The notes under the pieces are model-generated. The model was not told the origin of the DNA. It ran no database searches and saw nothing but the letters and a program-made list of their open reading frames with translations. A DNA stretch of 64,000 bases from Glandiceps talaboti (Eukaryota; Hemichordata; Enteropneusta; Spengelidae). This document shows positions 24,015-35,549 of the stretch, piece after piece. The stretch covers positions 7,521,431 through 7,585,430 of the forward strand of contig NC_135555.1 of NCBI RefSeq assembly GCF_964340395.1, given 5' to 3'. Position 1 is the stretch's first letter. Every line of letters begins with the position of its first letter. Position numbers and translations under genes: made by a program.

Positions 24015-26570
24015 TTAATCGTATGGCAGCAATTCAGCAACCTCATACATCTTCAAGTCAAACAAGATTTTGGCTAACTCTCCTCTTGTTGCACTGCTTC
24101 CTTGTCTTTCTTTCCATTTTCGTAGCAGCTGATAGTTCTTGTCATTCAGCTTATTGCAGTCATGGTCAAAACAATCCACTTGGCCATTGGAGAATCCTAA
24201 CTTGCGTCCAAGGCGACGGAACGCATGACCAACATGTTCACTAACTGCTTCTAGATCCTCTAGCATTACTGGAGTTGTTGATGCTGAAATCAAGATCCCA
24301 AAGTTAAAGAATAAAGTGTTTCTGATCTTTTAAATTAAGATAAATGTGCCTAAACCATGACATAAGCATTGAAAGTACTGTATACTGTTGCGGTATACGT
24401 TCACATGTGAAAAAAGAACATTCACTTGCCATATGTTCACATTGAAAAAAGAACATTCACTTGTCTTTTGTGCACTTGTGAAAACAAACATTCACTGTCA
24501 TTTGTTCACATTTGAAAAAGAATGTTCACTTGTCAATTTTTCACTTGTGGAAAAAGAACTTTCACTTGTCATTTGGTGACACTTGAAAAAGAGCATTCAC
24601 TTGTCAGTTTTTCACTTGTAAAAACAGAACTTTCACTTATCATTTTTCCACTTGTGAAACAGTGTGTTCACTTGTCATTTGTTCATTTGAAAAAAAAAGA
24701 ATATTCACTTGTCATTTGTTCGATATTGGAAGAGTATTGATGTGTGATATTCTACAGCATGTAATATTGATTATTGAAAGTATCTTTTGTTGAGAACAAC
24801 AGTGAATGAAATCATCATTCCCACACCTTCCAGTGTACTTACTTGATATCTTTATCTTTCTAGGTGCTTTACTTGGCAGTTTGTCTGTTGATGCACTGGA
24901 TATGTACATTGTGTTACCATCACCTATCTGGATACTGCTGTTATTGGCACTGATATTTATAATCTTAGATGCATCACCTGTTGCAGATATGAAAAAGCGT
25001 TAAATTTACAACAAATATCACCAGACCACGTTTGGTCAGAAAGCGCAAGGTCATGAAATTCCTACATTGAAGTCCAATCCTAACTTTTCTCCATTGCTAA
25101 AAGTCTCCTTTAAAATAAAACATCCGGGTATGCAACATAAATGAATATTCCTCTATCTATGATGTCTACTCATTTGTATATTAGAGTTCATGTGCATAAA
25201 GTTTGAATGCTAATTAGAACATTTCAGATATTTACCTTCTGCAGTGTGCTCTGGGACTGTTGTCTGCAATGAAATACCAATGACATTTATCAATGTTAAT
25301 TAGACGTTGCCAGAATAAACAGTTACAAACATCCATTTCTATAGGTTTTTGTTTATTTTTTTTGTTGTTTATCAACAAAGCAGAAGACAATGAATTTGTT
25401 ATTAGTATCAGTTGCTGTACATTCACTTTAATGATTTATTTTAGAACTGATGTACTTTTGATGTTAGTTGGACACTAGTAGAGGTACTTGCCACCTGTTT
25501 GTCCATTCCTTTTACTGGCTGTCTTTTGTTGTTTGTTGTATTTTCATTGTTTGTTTGTCGCTAGTGTTTTGGGTATATGTATGGTCTTTTTGTCCTGTTG
25601 TAGTCTATTGTACATGTTGTCGCTAGTGTTTTGGGTATATGTATGGTCTTTCTGTCCTGTTGTAGTCTATTGTACATGTTACTTTAATTTTGACTTACCT
25701 GTGATGAAGCGTAATAAATTAAAAATTAAAAAATTAAAAAATTATGAAATCAATTGTTACACTTACATGTTCAGTCCTTAAAAAGATAGGTTGGTGTCCT
25801 GGAGCAATATAATAGACCCCACCTTGGGTTGGCGTGTACTTCCCACCTGGGGGTAGGTCTTGCTGGTTATCTGAGAAATGGTAACCGTAGAGATTGTTGT
25901 AATACAAGTGGTGGCATCTGGTCTTGTAGGGCATGATGGACCACAGGTGATAATGAATCTCTGTGTACAAGGATTTACACCTAAATGTTCTTCATCAGTA
26001 CCACAGATTTGGTTAAAGTTACATTTGTCATGATTTGGACTTTCAGGAAGTACACTTTGCTTAAGTTGGAATTTTGGTTAAGTCAGAAATTAGGTTTTGA
26101 AAAGTTTGTATTTGTTTTAGTGTGCTCTTATCATATGATGAATATTCTTTAGTTTTTAGAATGTTGTAGCCTGACAGATGTTATTATATACTGAGTTATA
26201 ATATGGTACACAGACTCCTATGTTGCTCCATGAATGTTGTACAGTATTAGAAGTTCTAATTGTTATGGAAACAGTACACATACCTAAAGTACGACCAGTA
26301 TATTCAGCTTCAGTAGGTTCACTTGTCACTTTGTGTGGATGTATCCCTGGAGAATGTGTCTCTGTTAATGGAAATGCATCGTCTGAACTTGTAACATCAA
26401 CGGTCTCAGTTTTATATTTTGTACTGGAATATGGATCACTTACAGGAAGGTTATTGTCACTGCCTTTGTTTGGTGTGCCAGTTTCTTGTTTGTTCCTATG
26501 ATCTACAAACAATCATCACCAGGATTATTTTTTGTGACTATTTTTAAGATGGTTTAGTATGGAATGACAC

Positions 26571-26616
<46 letters not shown>

Positions 26617-26681
26617 GGTGGTGGTGGTGGTGGTGGTGGTGGTGGTGGTGGTGGTGGTGGTGGTGGTGGTGGTGGTGGTGG

Positions 26682-26770
<89 letters not shown>

Positions 26771-27199
26771 TTTGAAAGTGTACAACTTGACTATTGAGTG
26801 GTATAATTATTTGGAAAAAAACTTGTAACCTGAGAAGTAATATCTTTACTTCACTCACCTTTGTCAAGTTCACTTGAAGTTCTCAATTCAATATCTTCTA
26901 AAACCAAGTCATCAAACCTTGCAGAACATTCTGCTATTCCAGTTTTGTCCGGTTGCCTTGTGACCTTTGACACACCTTCAGCCTGTTCTTCCTCCTGTCG
27001 TATTACACTACCACCGTCACTTACTCTTTGCTCACATTCGTATTGATTCTAAAGATAGATAATATTATTTATAAATGTTATATATCACTCATACTCGTGC
27101 TTTACTTTCATCTCACATGATTAATTGTTTTCAAATTAATCATCGTAAGCCTAACTTCTGGCAGTGTCCCAATTTCCCCTCAATTGGATCAATATAAAA

Positions 27200-27238
<39 letters not shown>

Positions 27239-30200
27239 TGTCTGTCTGTCTGTCAGTCTGTCTGTCTGTCTGTCTGTCAGTCTGTCTGTCTGTCTGAGTG
27301 TGTATGTGTCTGTATGTGTGTAACAGAGAATAATAGATTATTTGACTCGGTAACATTAACAATTACTCACCTTAATTTGTCTGTCTGTCTGTTTGTCTGT
27401 CTGGCTGTCTGTCTGTCTGTCTGAGTGTGTATGTGTGGGGATGTATGTGTGTAACAGAGAATAATAGATCATTTGACTCGATAACATTAACAATTACTCA
27501 CCTTAATTTGTTCTTGAAGATCTATTTCAGCATTTGTGATGTCAATTTCACGCACATTTTCCATCTCTTTTTCTATTCGTACTTTCAGATCTTAAAAAAA
27601 AAAACAGTATGTAAATATCATTGGTATTTGTACATTTGATAAAGTTGTAAGTTTGGTCTTATAATGATAAAATATTATAATTGGTAACTTGCATCTGATA
27701 CGGGATGGAAATAAATGCAAGGAATGTTTCTCAATATACCAAAATCACTAGTTTTAAGAGATTACGAGATGTACTCAAGTTTCACTGACACCCCCCACCC
27801 CACCCACCCCCAGTCATCCCCTACCCCATCCCACCCACCCTATGAATTAAGCTGTAGACAACAATTGAAATGAAACAAATTGTTAGAAGTAAAGACCTGG
27901 GCATGGCTAACAAAGCATAACAATTATCCAACCTGCTTTATAATAAATCTGTTTCCATGGAAATATATTATTTTATGCTCTTAGAGTGTACATCAAACTG
28001 TCATAATTCAATCAGCTTATGTTTATTTTAGCCTAGAAATAAAGTGACACTGGGTTTATGAAAGTAAAAATCTTGGAACCGGTCTATTGATAAATTAAAG
28101 AGTCACTCCAGGCCCTTTCAATTCCACCGAGTCATGTCAAGTTTGAGTAGTATCAAACATACCTCCAAACGATGGCCTATCTTCAGGTGTTCCATTCCAA
28201 CAATCTAACATCATAGTTTTCACAAAGTCTGGACATTCAGGTAGTACTCTGGCCATGTCAGGTCGTTGACCAGTTGTAATGGCAACACATATTTGTGCAG
28301 AGTTGTGGGCATCTTTGGTGAAACAGAGAAATTACATCTATGATAAACTTACACCTGTGCAAGCAGTAATTAGGGTATTATTGTTTCAATCAGACAATCT
28401 ACTATATTCAATAAAATGTTCAAATACCAATAATTAGACATTGTATCGGTACATGTCAATTAGAGGTCTCTTTTATCTATGAGGGCTGATTTTTGGTTGC
28501 GGATCAAAAATCTCTTTTATTACATATATTTCTGAAATATAATGACTTAGTCATAAACTTGTATACCATGCACAGTATTGCATCAACTGTGGGTGAATGT
28601 ATCTACGATACATATAGCATATGCTGAATTTCAGCATATACTATGTGTACCATAGATACATTCATCCACAGATGATTCAATAGTGTTCAGGGTATACAAT
28701 TTTATGACTAAGTAACTACATATCTAACAAAACAGTTTCAATAAACATTCCAGTTGCAGCTAGTGCAATCTTAACTTTATCATATGTAATGAAATTTGAC
28801 TAGGCATATAATTATTTTTATGTAATTAATTAATATGTGTACGTGTATGAGTATTCTAATGCGATGAGAAGATAATGTCTAATATGCAAATTAATTTACA
28901 CCATATCACGCTATATAAATTTAGTCGTCTGTCGGTCTGAGTAAAAAATTAAAGTCTGTCTGAGTAAAAAATTAAAGTCTGGCTGAGTAAAAAATTATAC
29001 ATATGATAAACTTTGTTTGATCTATCAATTTATTGTTATGTATTACAGCAAAGGCAAATGAAGTCATTATACTTACGATCATAAGGAGATGCTTCCGTGA
29101 TAATTTCCCAGAGTGTAATCGCAAAACTGAAATAGTTGGGACAATAAACAAAAGTATTAAAAGGGGCACAAGCTGAGTTTTTTTGTATTTGGGTGTAGTT
29201 TGTTGCTGCATATTTAAAAGCTAGTCGCAGTATTCTACTTACTGAAGCTTACTAAACCATCACTTGCAATTGACTAAACTCAAACTGGGTATTAAGATAT
29301 AACCCATAAATGACCCGATGACATAATTTATCATATGTATAAAAAATGTCCAGGAAATCCATACCATAATTCAATCAACTGTTCTAACAATGCCAGAAGA
29401 CAATTGTAATGTTATAGAAGACATGCAGTGACATTAACATAATACTGAAATGTGGTTTTATGTAGGTATTTTCACATGAGTAAAATATCTCATAAACTCA
29501 ACATCTGTGCATGTATAAGTTATATCTTGGTAGACACATCCATGACATTGTGAACTATGTATAACAACAATGCCTATATACCAAAGCTTTAAGTTCAAAC
29601 TCACTAATTGTCTCTTAATATCTCCCTGTTTGGGCCAAATAAAAATATAGTTTGTTTCTAATAACCCATTACTGACCCTAGTTTAAGCCCCCAACCCTAA
29701 ACATGGATGTGGATTTAATGATGGGCAAATGGTTAGAGTGGCCGGCTTGGAATATGCAGGTTGCAGGTTCAAGCCCACTAAAGTGGCTAAAGTTCTTGGG
29801 CAAGATCTGAACCACGACTGTACCTCAGTCAACCAAGCTGTAAATTGGGAACCTGGTAGGATAGAGGTTGCAATATGAATGCTTTAATCCTATGTGCTTA
29901 TAAAGGCTGCAATGAATTGTATGCTCCCAGGGAGTTGAGGAAGTATACAGGGCTGTTGTGCCACTATAGATCCATGCCAGGGTTAATAATTGTTAAGCGC
30001 TTTGAGCACAAAATAGGAAAGTGCTATATAAAAACCACATTAATATTATTATTAAAAATTTTGAAAACAAAAAGGTAAAATGGTGACAGTTTATTTCTAT
30101 TTCTGTGTACACCTTCATGCTTTTGCCTCATCTGTAGTCACATTTTCTTAAAAATCATATTCCAGAGAGAAACCAGGTCTTTTTGGACTATAACAGTACA

Positions 30201-32558
30201 GTCTGCCTAACCGTTAAACGCGTTCGCCTACTTAACTTATAATTGTCTTCATTTAGTTCTTTTACACCTCATCAAACTCTCACGGAAGTATATGAGAATA
30301 TGAGTATACATTGGGGTCAAAGTAATTTTTAAAAATTCAAAGTAAAATAAAATAAAATTCTGACCTACATACCCTATTTTCTGAAGTCATGTTATCAGAA
30401 ACAAACATTTTTTTTGCCTTACCTGTAGACATCAAACAAACTATCTGGTTTTCTGTTAATATCAAGTAAACTCTCTGGAGCAATGTGAGATATTGTACCA
30501 GCTACTTCCTGTGATTGAGAGCGCTTTTTCCTTCTATATTTTCTGGTATACTTCTTCCATACTGACAATCCAAAATCCGATACCTAGGTCAAGGAAAGTT
30601 AGAAAAAATAACTGGTTAGAAAAATTAACCATTAATTATATGCTGCTAACAAAATTACCCAATTAATCAATCAATTAATTAATTAATCAATCAATCAATA
30701 AACAAACAATTTCATATTAATGATATTTGAGATTTACTGATATGACAACAATTTAAGACTAAAAGCAATGGAAAAGCAATTTGATAAATGACAGCTATCC
30801 TACTATCAAGTAGACACAGTGTATTCCTGTTTCTCATATTGGTGGGCTGAGATTCTGACAAAGTAAGCAAACCAATTGTTGGCTTTTTCATAGACTATTA
30901 CCATGTACAGTTTCTCAGTATTGTTCAATCTAAAATTCATACAAACTGGCTGCAAATTTTAATACAGTTATAATATATTACTGAAAATTAATATCAATAA
31001 TTAGACATTATACATATCAATTTATAGAGGTCTAATTTATCTGCAAGTAGTATTAATAAGTTGAAATCGTAATTCACTGGGGCACTGATTTTTGGATGTG
31101 GACATACAAATCAATTTGATTGGAGATATACCATATTCTACATACAGCTACACCCACTATTCAAGGTGAACAATATTACGAGCAAGTAGTCATATTGTGT
31201 CTTAGCTATAGATATTTCACAAGTCCATATGGTCTTATATACTAGCAAACATCTTGACTATAATAAACATTTAAACACATCTACAAATCATCTATAGTCT
31301 ATATAGCCTTATAGACTAGCCATACTTTGGCTATAAATAGTTCATCACGTCGACAAATCATCTACACCGAGTCTATATAGCCTTATAGACTAGCAATATC
31401 CGGGCTATATATATTTCACATCTACAAATCATCTACAGTCTATATACCTCTATAGACTATCAAATACCTTAATGGCTATAAATATTTCATCACATCTAAA
31501 AATCATCTACAGTCTATATAGCCTTATAGACTATCAAATATAAATATTTCAGCATATCAACAAATCATGTATCCTGTCTACACACTTATAGACTTACCTT
31601 GGCTATAAATCCTTGTCCAACAAGAACGTTATCAATCTTGAGGTCTCTGTGTATAATATTCAAGGTAGTAGCCAGATAATTCATAGCTAATATTATATCA
31701 CGTATCATTCTGGTCCTAATAGGCCATGGATTATCAAATCTTGTTTGAAACTTCTGTAACGATCCATACTGCATAAATTCCACAACCAGAGAATAGCTTC
31801 TTGGTTCCATAATGACACCATACAATAAAACAATATTCCGATGACGAGCTTCTGCCATTTTCTTTGCCTCGGCTACTAATTCTTTATGTTCCCTGCAAAT
31901 AGAACATGATCAACACACTCTCATAAACCACTCATTTTGTGGTGTGTCTTGGATGGTGCCATAAAATAGGCAGTGTATTAGCATGAAATATTGTTTTCAA
32001 TATGTTTACAATGCAACTTATGTTATGTGAAGGGTTTTTACCATGTACAAGAAAACCAGTACAAGGGTGTTTGTAGCACAAGTAATTAAATTCATTCATT
32101 TCGGGGAAACAGTTCAGTATTCGCAGTGGATCATGATACGATATACATTTATATGATTGCTAGGAATTATGGGAATGCTTTTTGTACTAGGAACATTACC
32201 ACCAATTATTGAACTGCCTGTTGAGTCTCTTGACCAAAACAATCACAAGTTCAGAATGATTTACATTGTAAATTGCATGCTATGGGTAGTACTCAACATC
32301 ATGCATATGTAATTCTATTATGTGCTATGCCATAGGTATATTTGATCAATGATATTAAACTTTCCTTTACCTATCCATTATTCTAACATTATCGAACATT
32401 GTTTTAACTGCAACGTCACCCCAGTCTTCATGACAGCTTTTATGTACAGCTCCAAAGCTACCAGCTGCAAGGAATGTCTTCCCTGTTAACTTCTCTGACG
32501 ATGTTACTTTAAAAGTATATAGCCTTTCTGGTTCTGGTTCTGGTCTTGACTGGTTCAT
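24015..32558 (-). CDS. RIPK1-like: RIPK1-like kinase, copy A (kinase, RHIM, death domain)
   Basis: Twelve minus-strand exons join in frame to 655 residues: 32558-32371, 31892-31598, 30583-30423, 29126-29077, 28312-28163, 27590-27502, 27048-26859, 26502-26284, 25960-25767, 25263-25236, 24977-24843, 24283-24015. The kinase domain covers about residues 20-285: VAVK lysine, HRDLKIDN catalytic loop, DFG (VSDFGLSVW), APE (SHIAPESL) and the GQRPDM/CWNGTPEDRPSF end. The Gly loop reads AAGSFG, with Ala for the first Gly. A Glu/Gln-rich helix (ENVREIDITNAEIDLQEQI) follows. The linker includes a Tyr/His-rich exon. RHIM core IQIGDGNTM is at about 537-545. A death domain (567-655) closes the protein. Human RIPK1 is 671 residues with the same order. 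The family relays death-receptor and innate signals through RHIM amyloid and death-domain assembly. The coding start exon seems to begin at an acceptor 12 bases before ATG (tagacag). The three linker exons are the least certain. Confidence 0.88.
24395..24722 (+). repeat. Minisatellite of about 40 bp between RHIM and death-domain exons of copy A
   Basis: About eight diverged units of the form 'ttcacttgtcatttgttcac' plus 'ttgtgaaaaaagaaca' occupy intron 11 of copy A. Each unit contains a small dyad (ttcac...gtgaa), so transcripts could fold. Plus-strand open frames across it are artefacts. Confidence 0.88.
24843..24977 (-). other. RHIM exon of RIPK1-like copy A
   Basis: The exon is in phase 1 at both ends and encodes the RIP homotypic interaction motif. 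The core IQIGDGNTM (24933-24907) fits the family consensus [IV]-Q-[IVL]-G-x-x-N-x-[ML]. It is preceded by ISANNSS and followed by a basic tail ending RKIKIS, which aligns with RQKIKVS of copy B. RHIMs form heterotypic amyloid fibrils in necroptosis signalling. Confidence 0.92.
25557..25680 (+). repeat. Tandem duplication, two 62-bp units
   Basis: The units start 'gtcgctagtgttttgggtat' and differ at one or two positions, so the duplication is recent. It lies in an intron of RIPK1-like copy A. Confidence 0.95.
25767..25960 (-). other. Tyr/His-rich linker exon of RIPK1-like copy A
   Basis: This exon encodes about 65 residues with nine Tyr and seven His (for example CHHLYYNNLYGYHF and GGVYYIAPGHQPIF) just upstream of the RHIM exons. 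Donor (gtaagt) and acceptor (cacag) are good and both junction phases fit the neighbouring exons. No counterpart was found in copy B. I do not recognise the sequence. Confidence 0.7.
26571..26770 (+). repeat. Compound (GAT)n(GGT)n(GAT)n microsatellite
   Basis: A block of GGT triplets is flanked by pure GAT blocks, about 200 bp in all, in intron 7 of RIPK1-like copy A. The poly-His, poly-Ser/Pro and poly-Met/Val frames it creates are not genes. Confidence 0.97.
27199..27424 (+). repeat. (TG)n/(TCTG)n arrays with a duplicated splice-donor segment
   Basis: (TG)n, (TCTG)n and a second (TCTG)n block (27375-27424) flank about 55 bp (27320-27374) that nearly duplicates 27454-27511. The duplicated segment holds the exon 6 splice donor of RIPK1-like copy A and the last few exon bases. 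Confidence 0.9.
28440..28790. mobile_element. Foldback/MITE-like element with a 28548-28715 palindrome
   Basis: An imperfect palindrome has arms centred on 'atatgctgaatttcagcata' and ends near 'cttagtcataaa/tttatgactaag'. It is followed by 'ccagttgcagctagtgcaat', which matches the terminal repeat of the element at 16690-17080. It lies in intron 4 of RIPK1-like copy A. No coding capacity. Confidence 0.65.
29722..30056 (+). mobile_element. tRNA-derived SINE, plus orientation, in RIPK1-like copy A intron 3
   Basis: The head has an A-box-like 'tggttagagtggccggc' and, 24 bases on, a B-box 'ggttcaagccc'. The body has 'cctggtaggatagagg' and 'gctttaatcctatg'. The 3' part 'gttaagcgctttgagcac' and 'gtgctatataaa' precedes an (ATT)n tail. 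The same family, inverted, is at 9716-10085. Tail motifs of this kind are common in SINEs of marine invertebrates. Confidence 0.85.
31230..31600. repeat. Minisatellite (about 65-75 bp unit) ending in the exon 2 donor of RIPK1-like copy A
   Basis: Five to six diverged units carry 'ctatatagccttatagacta', a variable part, 'ggctataaatatttca' and 'acaaatcatctacagt'. The final unit, 31581-31616, runs through the exon 2 splice donor: 'cttatagacttaccttggct' continues with ataaatcc. Confidence 0.85.
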
Positions 32559-33939
32559 GTTGAAACTTTACTGTCTATTGATATTGAGCACAACTATACT
32601 AGAAGGTGAGTTTAAATGAAGGACGACAATCGAAGGACCACTGAGGTCTTCCAGTGCATATATCCCCTCTTCACTTCAGCTGACGTTCAAGCAAGCGTCT
32701 ACAAATAAATACGAGTAAAGATCCTGTTCCATATGCAACAAATTTGATAAAATGATGACAAAGATGTTACGTACATATTGCCAGAAAAGGGATCCATAAA
32801 ATTGAAGCATAGAAACGAGGATATTTTACATAACGTTCAATTTTTGATCAACACTATTGTCTAGTATTGAGGTAATGATATCTCAAATAGGACTGACTCT
32901 GTGACTGCATTCAATACAGTCTTACACGAAGTTACAGATATAAGTGTAAATAAAAGATAAAATTTTCGCATCTCAGACTAAAATATGTATGATTCATGAA
33001 GGATAACGAATTTGAATGGTTAGATATGAGCTATAACAATCTCACGGGAAGTTTAATTACTTGAAGAGACAACTATTCAAAACCTTACCGAACTTGAAAG
33101 ACGATCATCGGCTATATGTTTTGAGCGCCACTACGCATATTGCGGAAGTGTTTGGGGGAATCCCCGGTCATATATGTGGGAGATTCCAATAAAATTATAG
33201 GTAAGTGTACTATCAACCTGGATGATATCTTGGTCACAAATAAATCCATCATTTATATCTATCAAATAAAACGCATTATTCACTTCCACGTGTACATAAT
33301 TGAAAATTATTGGATTATGATACAGAGTTATCTACACAATACATGGGAATGTTATTTTTATCTCAGTTCAAAGTTGGAGTTTATGATCAACTAACTTGCA
33401 CTAACCCGTACAACAAATAGTTTATCCTAAAGATATTGTCGCCGCCGCCGCCGTTTCAGTGCACGCCAACTTATATCACGTCCCTGTTAAATGTATAGAT
33501 GAGAATTCTGCAGGAATGTTATTCTTGATTTTAATTATACCGTAACACGGACGTTGTCATACACACGATTAATGTGATCTCATCCACTGAAAGACACGGT
33601 CACGGCAAAAAATTTGCTCTATTGTCCTGGAACAAAACATTCAAAAAAAATACCGTCACTGGTCTCTGCTCTGCTCTTTTAGACCATCATCATTGAAACG
33701 TGACTATGTAAAAATACCCTTCCTGTAGACGTGTAGGACTAAACGCTACAACAGTATTAATTTCCGCTATCCTAACTGACATTTTGAATTTTCGCTCTGG
33801 ATGAAGTCAAAAACCATTAGGAATTGTAAGAGTTTGATATTCAGTAGGGATGTTCAATCTCCATTTAGGAAGATGGAATGGGCGTTTTTGGGTCAAAATG
33901 ATACATTTTTATTTTGTAAACTTTTCACTATGTACAAAA

Positions 33940-34230
33940 CCATGTTGATCGTGGATTGTAGCGTCTGATGTTGATAGCCTCCCTGATCTTCCTAGATAAA
34001 TAATATGGGGGATGTATCAGTTACGGAAACAAAGTCCCAGTCGATATAATGATTGTAGCTACGGGAGTGTTCAGTATGTTATAGTTTTGTCACTCACAGA
34101 TTTGGGATGCGACTCGAGGTTCAATGTTCGTGCGTGTTCATCGATTCTGGTTTTCAATTGTCTTCCCGATTTGTAAATACACTTGATACATGGAATAATA
34201 TCCAAATCACTAATATTGGTCGGTGTGTTT
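33940..34230 (-). pseudogene. Decayed Penelope-like retroelement, GIY-YIG endonuclease end
   Basis: Three minus-strand frames carry successive fragments typical of the C-terminal GIY-YIG region of Penelope-like elements: IIPCIKCIYKSGRQLKTRID, then EHSRSYNHYIDWDFVSVTDT, then RKIREAINIRRYNPRS. The frames are separated by stops and shifts, and no reverse transcriptase is visible nearby, so it is a 5'-truncated, dead copy. The Cys pair, the LKTRI..H block and the REAI.IRR.NP block identify the family; other GIY-YIG retroelements are possible. Confidence 0.7.
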
Positions 34231-35340
34231 CAAATGATTTGAATTTCTAGATCACACGTTCCAAGTACAAAATTACCAGTATTTCCCGAAACATCCCTAT
34301 TATCACAACCAGAGACTAACACAAAGGTCTGTCTGGATAAACATTACTCAATGACAAGTCTGCATTCTACTCAATTTTGTAAAATGTTGTTTAATGTTGT
34401 TTCTAAAATTACATGTCTCTGTTTTGATTGACAGTCAAATCTTGCAGCATCAGGTATATACAATTGCTTGGGACAAATAATGAATGAATCAGAGTAAAAG
34501 ACCAAAAACTCTTTTATAGTACTGGGGGGAAAACGTCTGCAACTCCTCTAATACCACATAGTTTTTTTGGGAAAATATTTCCATACCCTTCTAAATACTG
34601 TAAATACACTCATAGAATTAGAACCTTCTGTTTGCAATAAGGAAAGTGAAACACAGCTTGAATTTGTGTAACCATGGAAACACTATTCCAGACTAACCAC
34701 ATACTACTTTTTAAGTTGGCAAAGAACATAAGTAGTTTACATAGAATAAAAAAGATGTGTTATGTGTTTGTACTAATGTATAGTTGTTGAATTTATTCAT
34801 TTTCCTGGGAACACCCATCCTCAAAATGACCCTTATCACTTAATTTTTTTGATGACACCCCCACCCTACCCACACTCACCTAATTTCATATCCTGGAAAA
34901 ACATGATTTGTGAAATAAATTCACGTTTCCAAGGGAATGGATTATTTGACTCTAAATCTTGTATATGAAATAATTAAACAAGAAAGCATCATCATAAATT
35001 AGCAATTCATCTTACATGTATACCATACATTGGATTGAATCATTCTACGAGAGTTTATAGTGGTGTCATGATGGTAAAGGGTCAACTGATGGTCATATTA
35101 GGTTAGACAGCTCAAGAGCTTCTGGAGTCAAAACAGGATAAACCCCCTTCCCCAACACACTGTGCAGTCCCTACATACAGAGTATCAACATTTCATTTTA
35201 AAGGGAAAACTAAAATACAAGTAAAAGTGTATTCTCACAATGTGGAACAAGATTCTCCTGTAGTTATAGAATCAGAAATGTACTAAGACACTAGCTGATG
35301 TCATTACGTATGACACATCCCATCTACACTTGTAAAAATC

Positions 35341-35549
35341 ACACACACGTTCATGCACACACATACACACATATACACTCACACACACACACATGTGCTC
35401 ACATACACACACATATGCACACACATGCACTCATATACACACATATCAGAGCACACTTGTAAACTTGCATACACACATCCACTCATACACACACATCTGT
35501 GCACGTACACACACACACACACACACGCACACATGACACACGCACATGT

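Noticed and set aside
24395-24722. Possible CRISPR-like regular repeat array
   Set aside because: Units are contiguous and diverged with no unique spacers, in an animal intron; it is a minisatellite.
26525-26873. Poly-His, poly-Ser/Pro and poly-Met/Val frames
   Set aside because: Products of the GAT/GGT microsatellite in a copy A intron.
29722-29780. Possible tRNA gene (A and B boxes present)
   Set aside because: No cloverleaf can be completed, and the segment continues into a shared 335-bp repeat with an inverted copy elsewhere; it is a SINE head.
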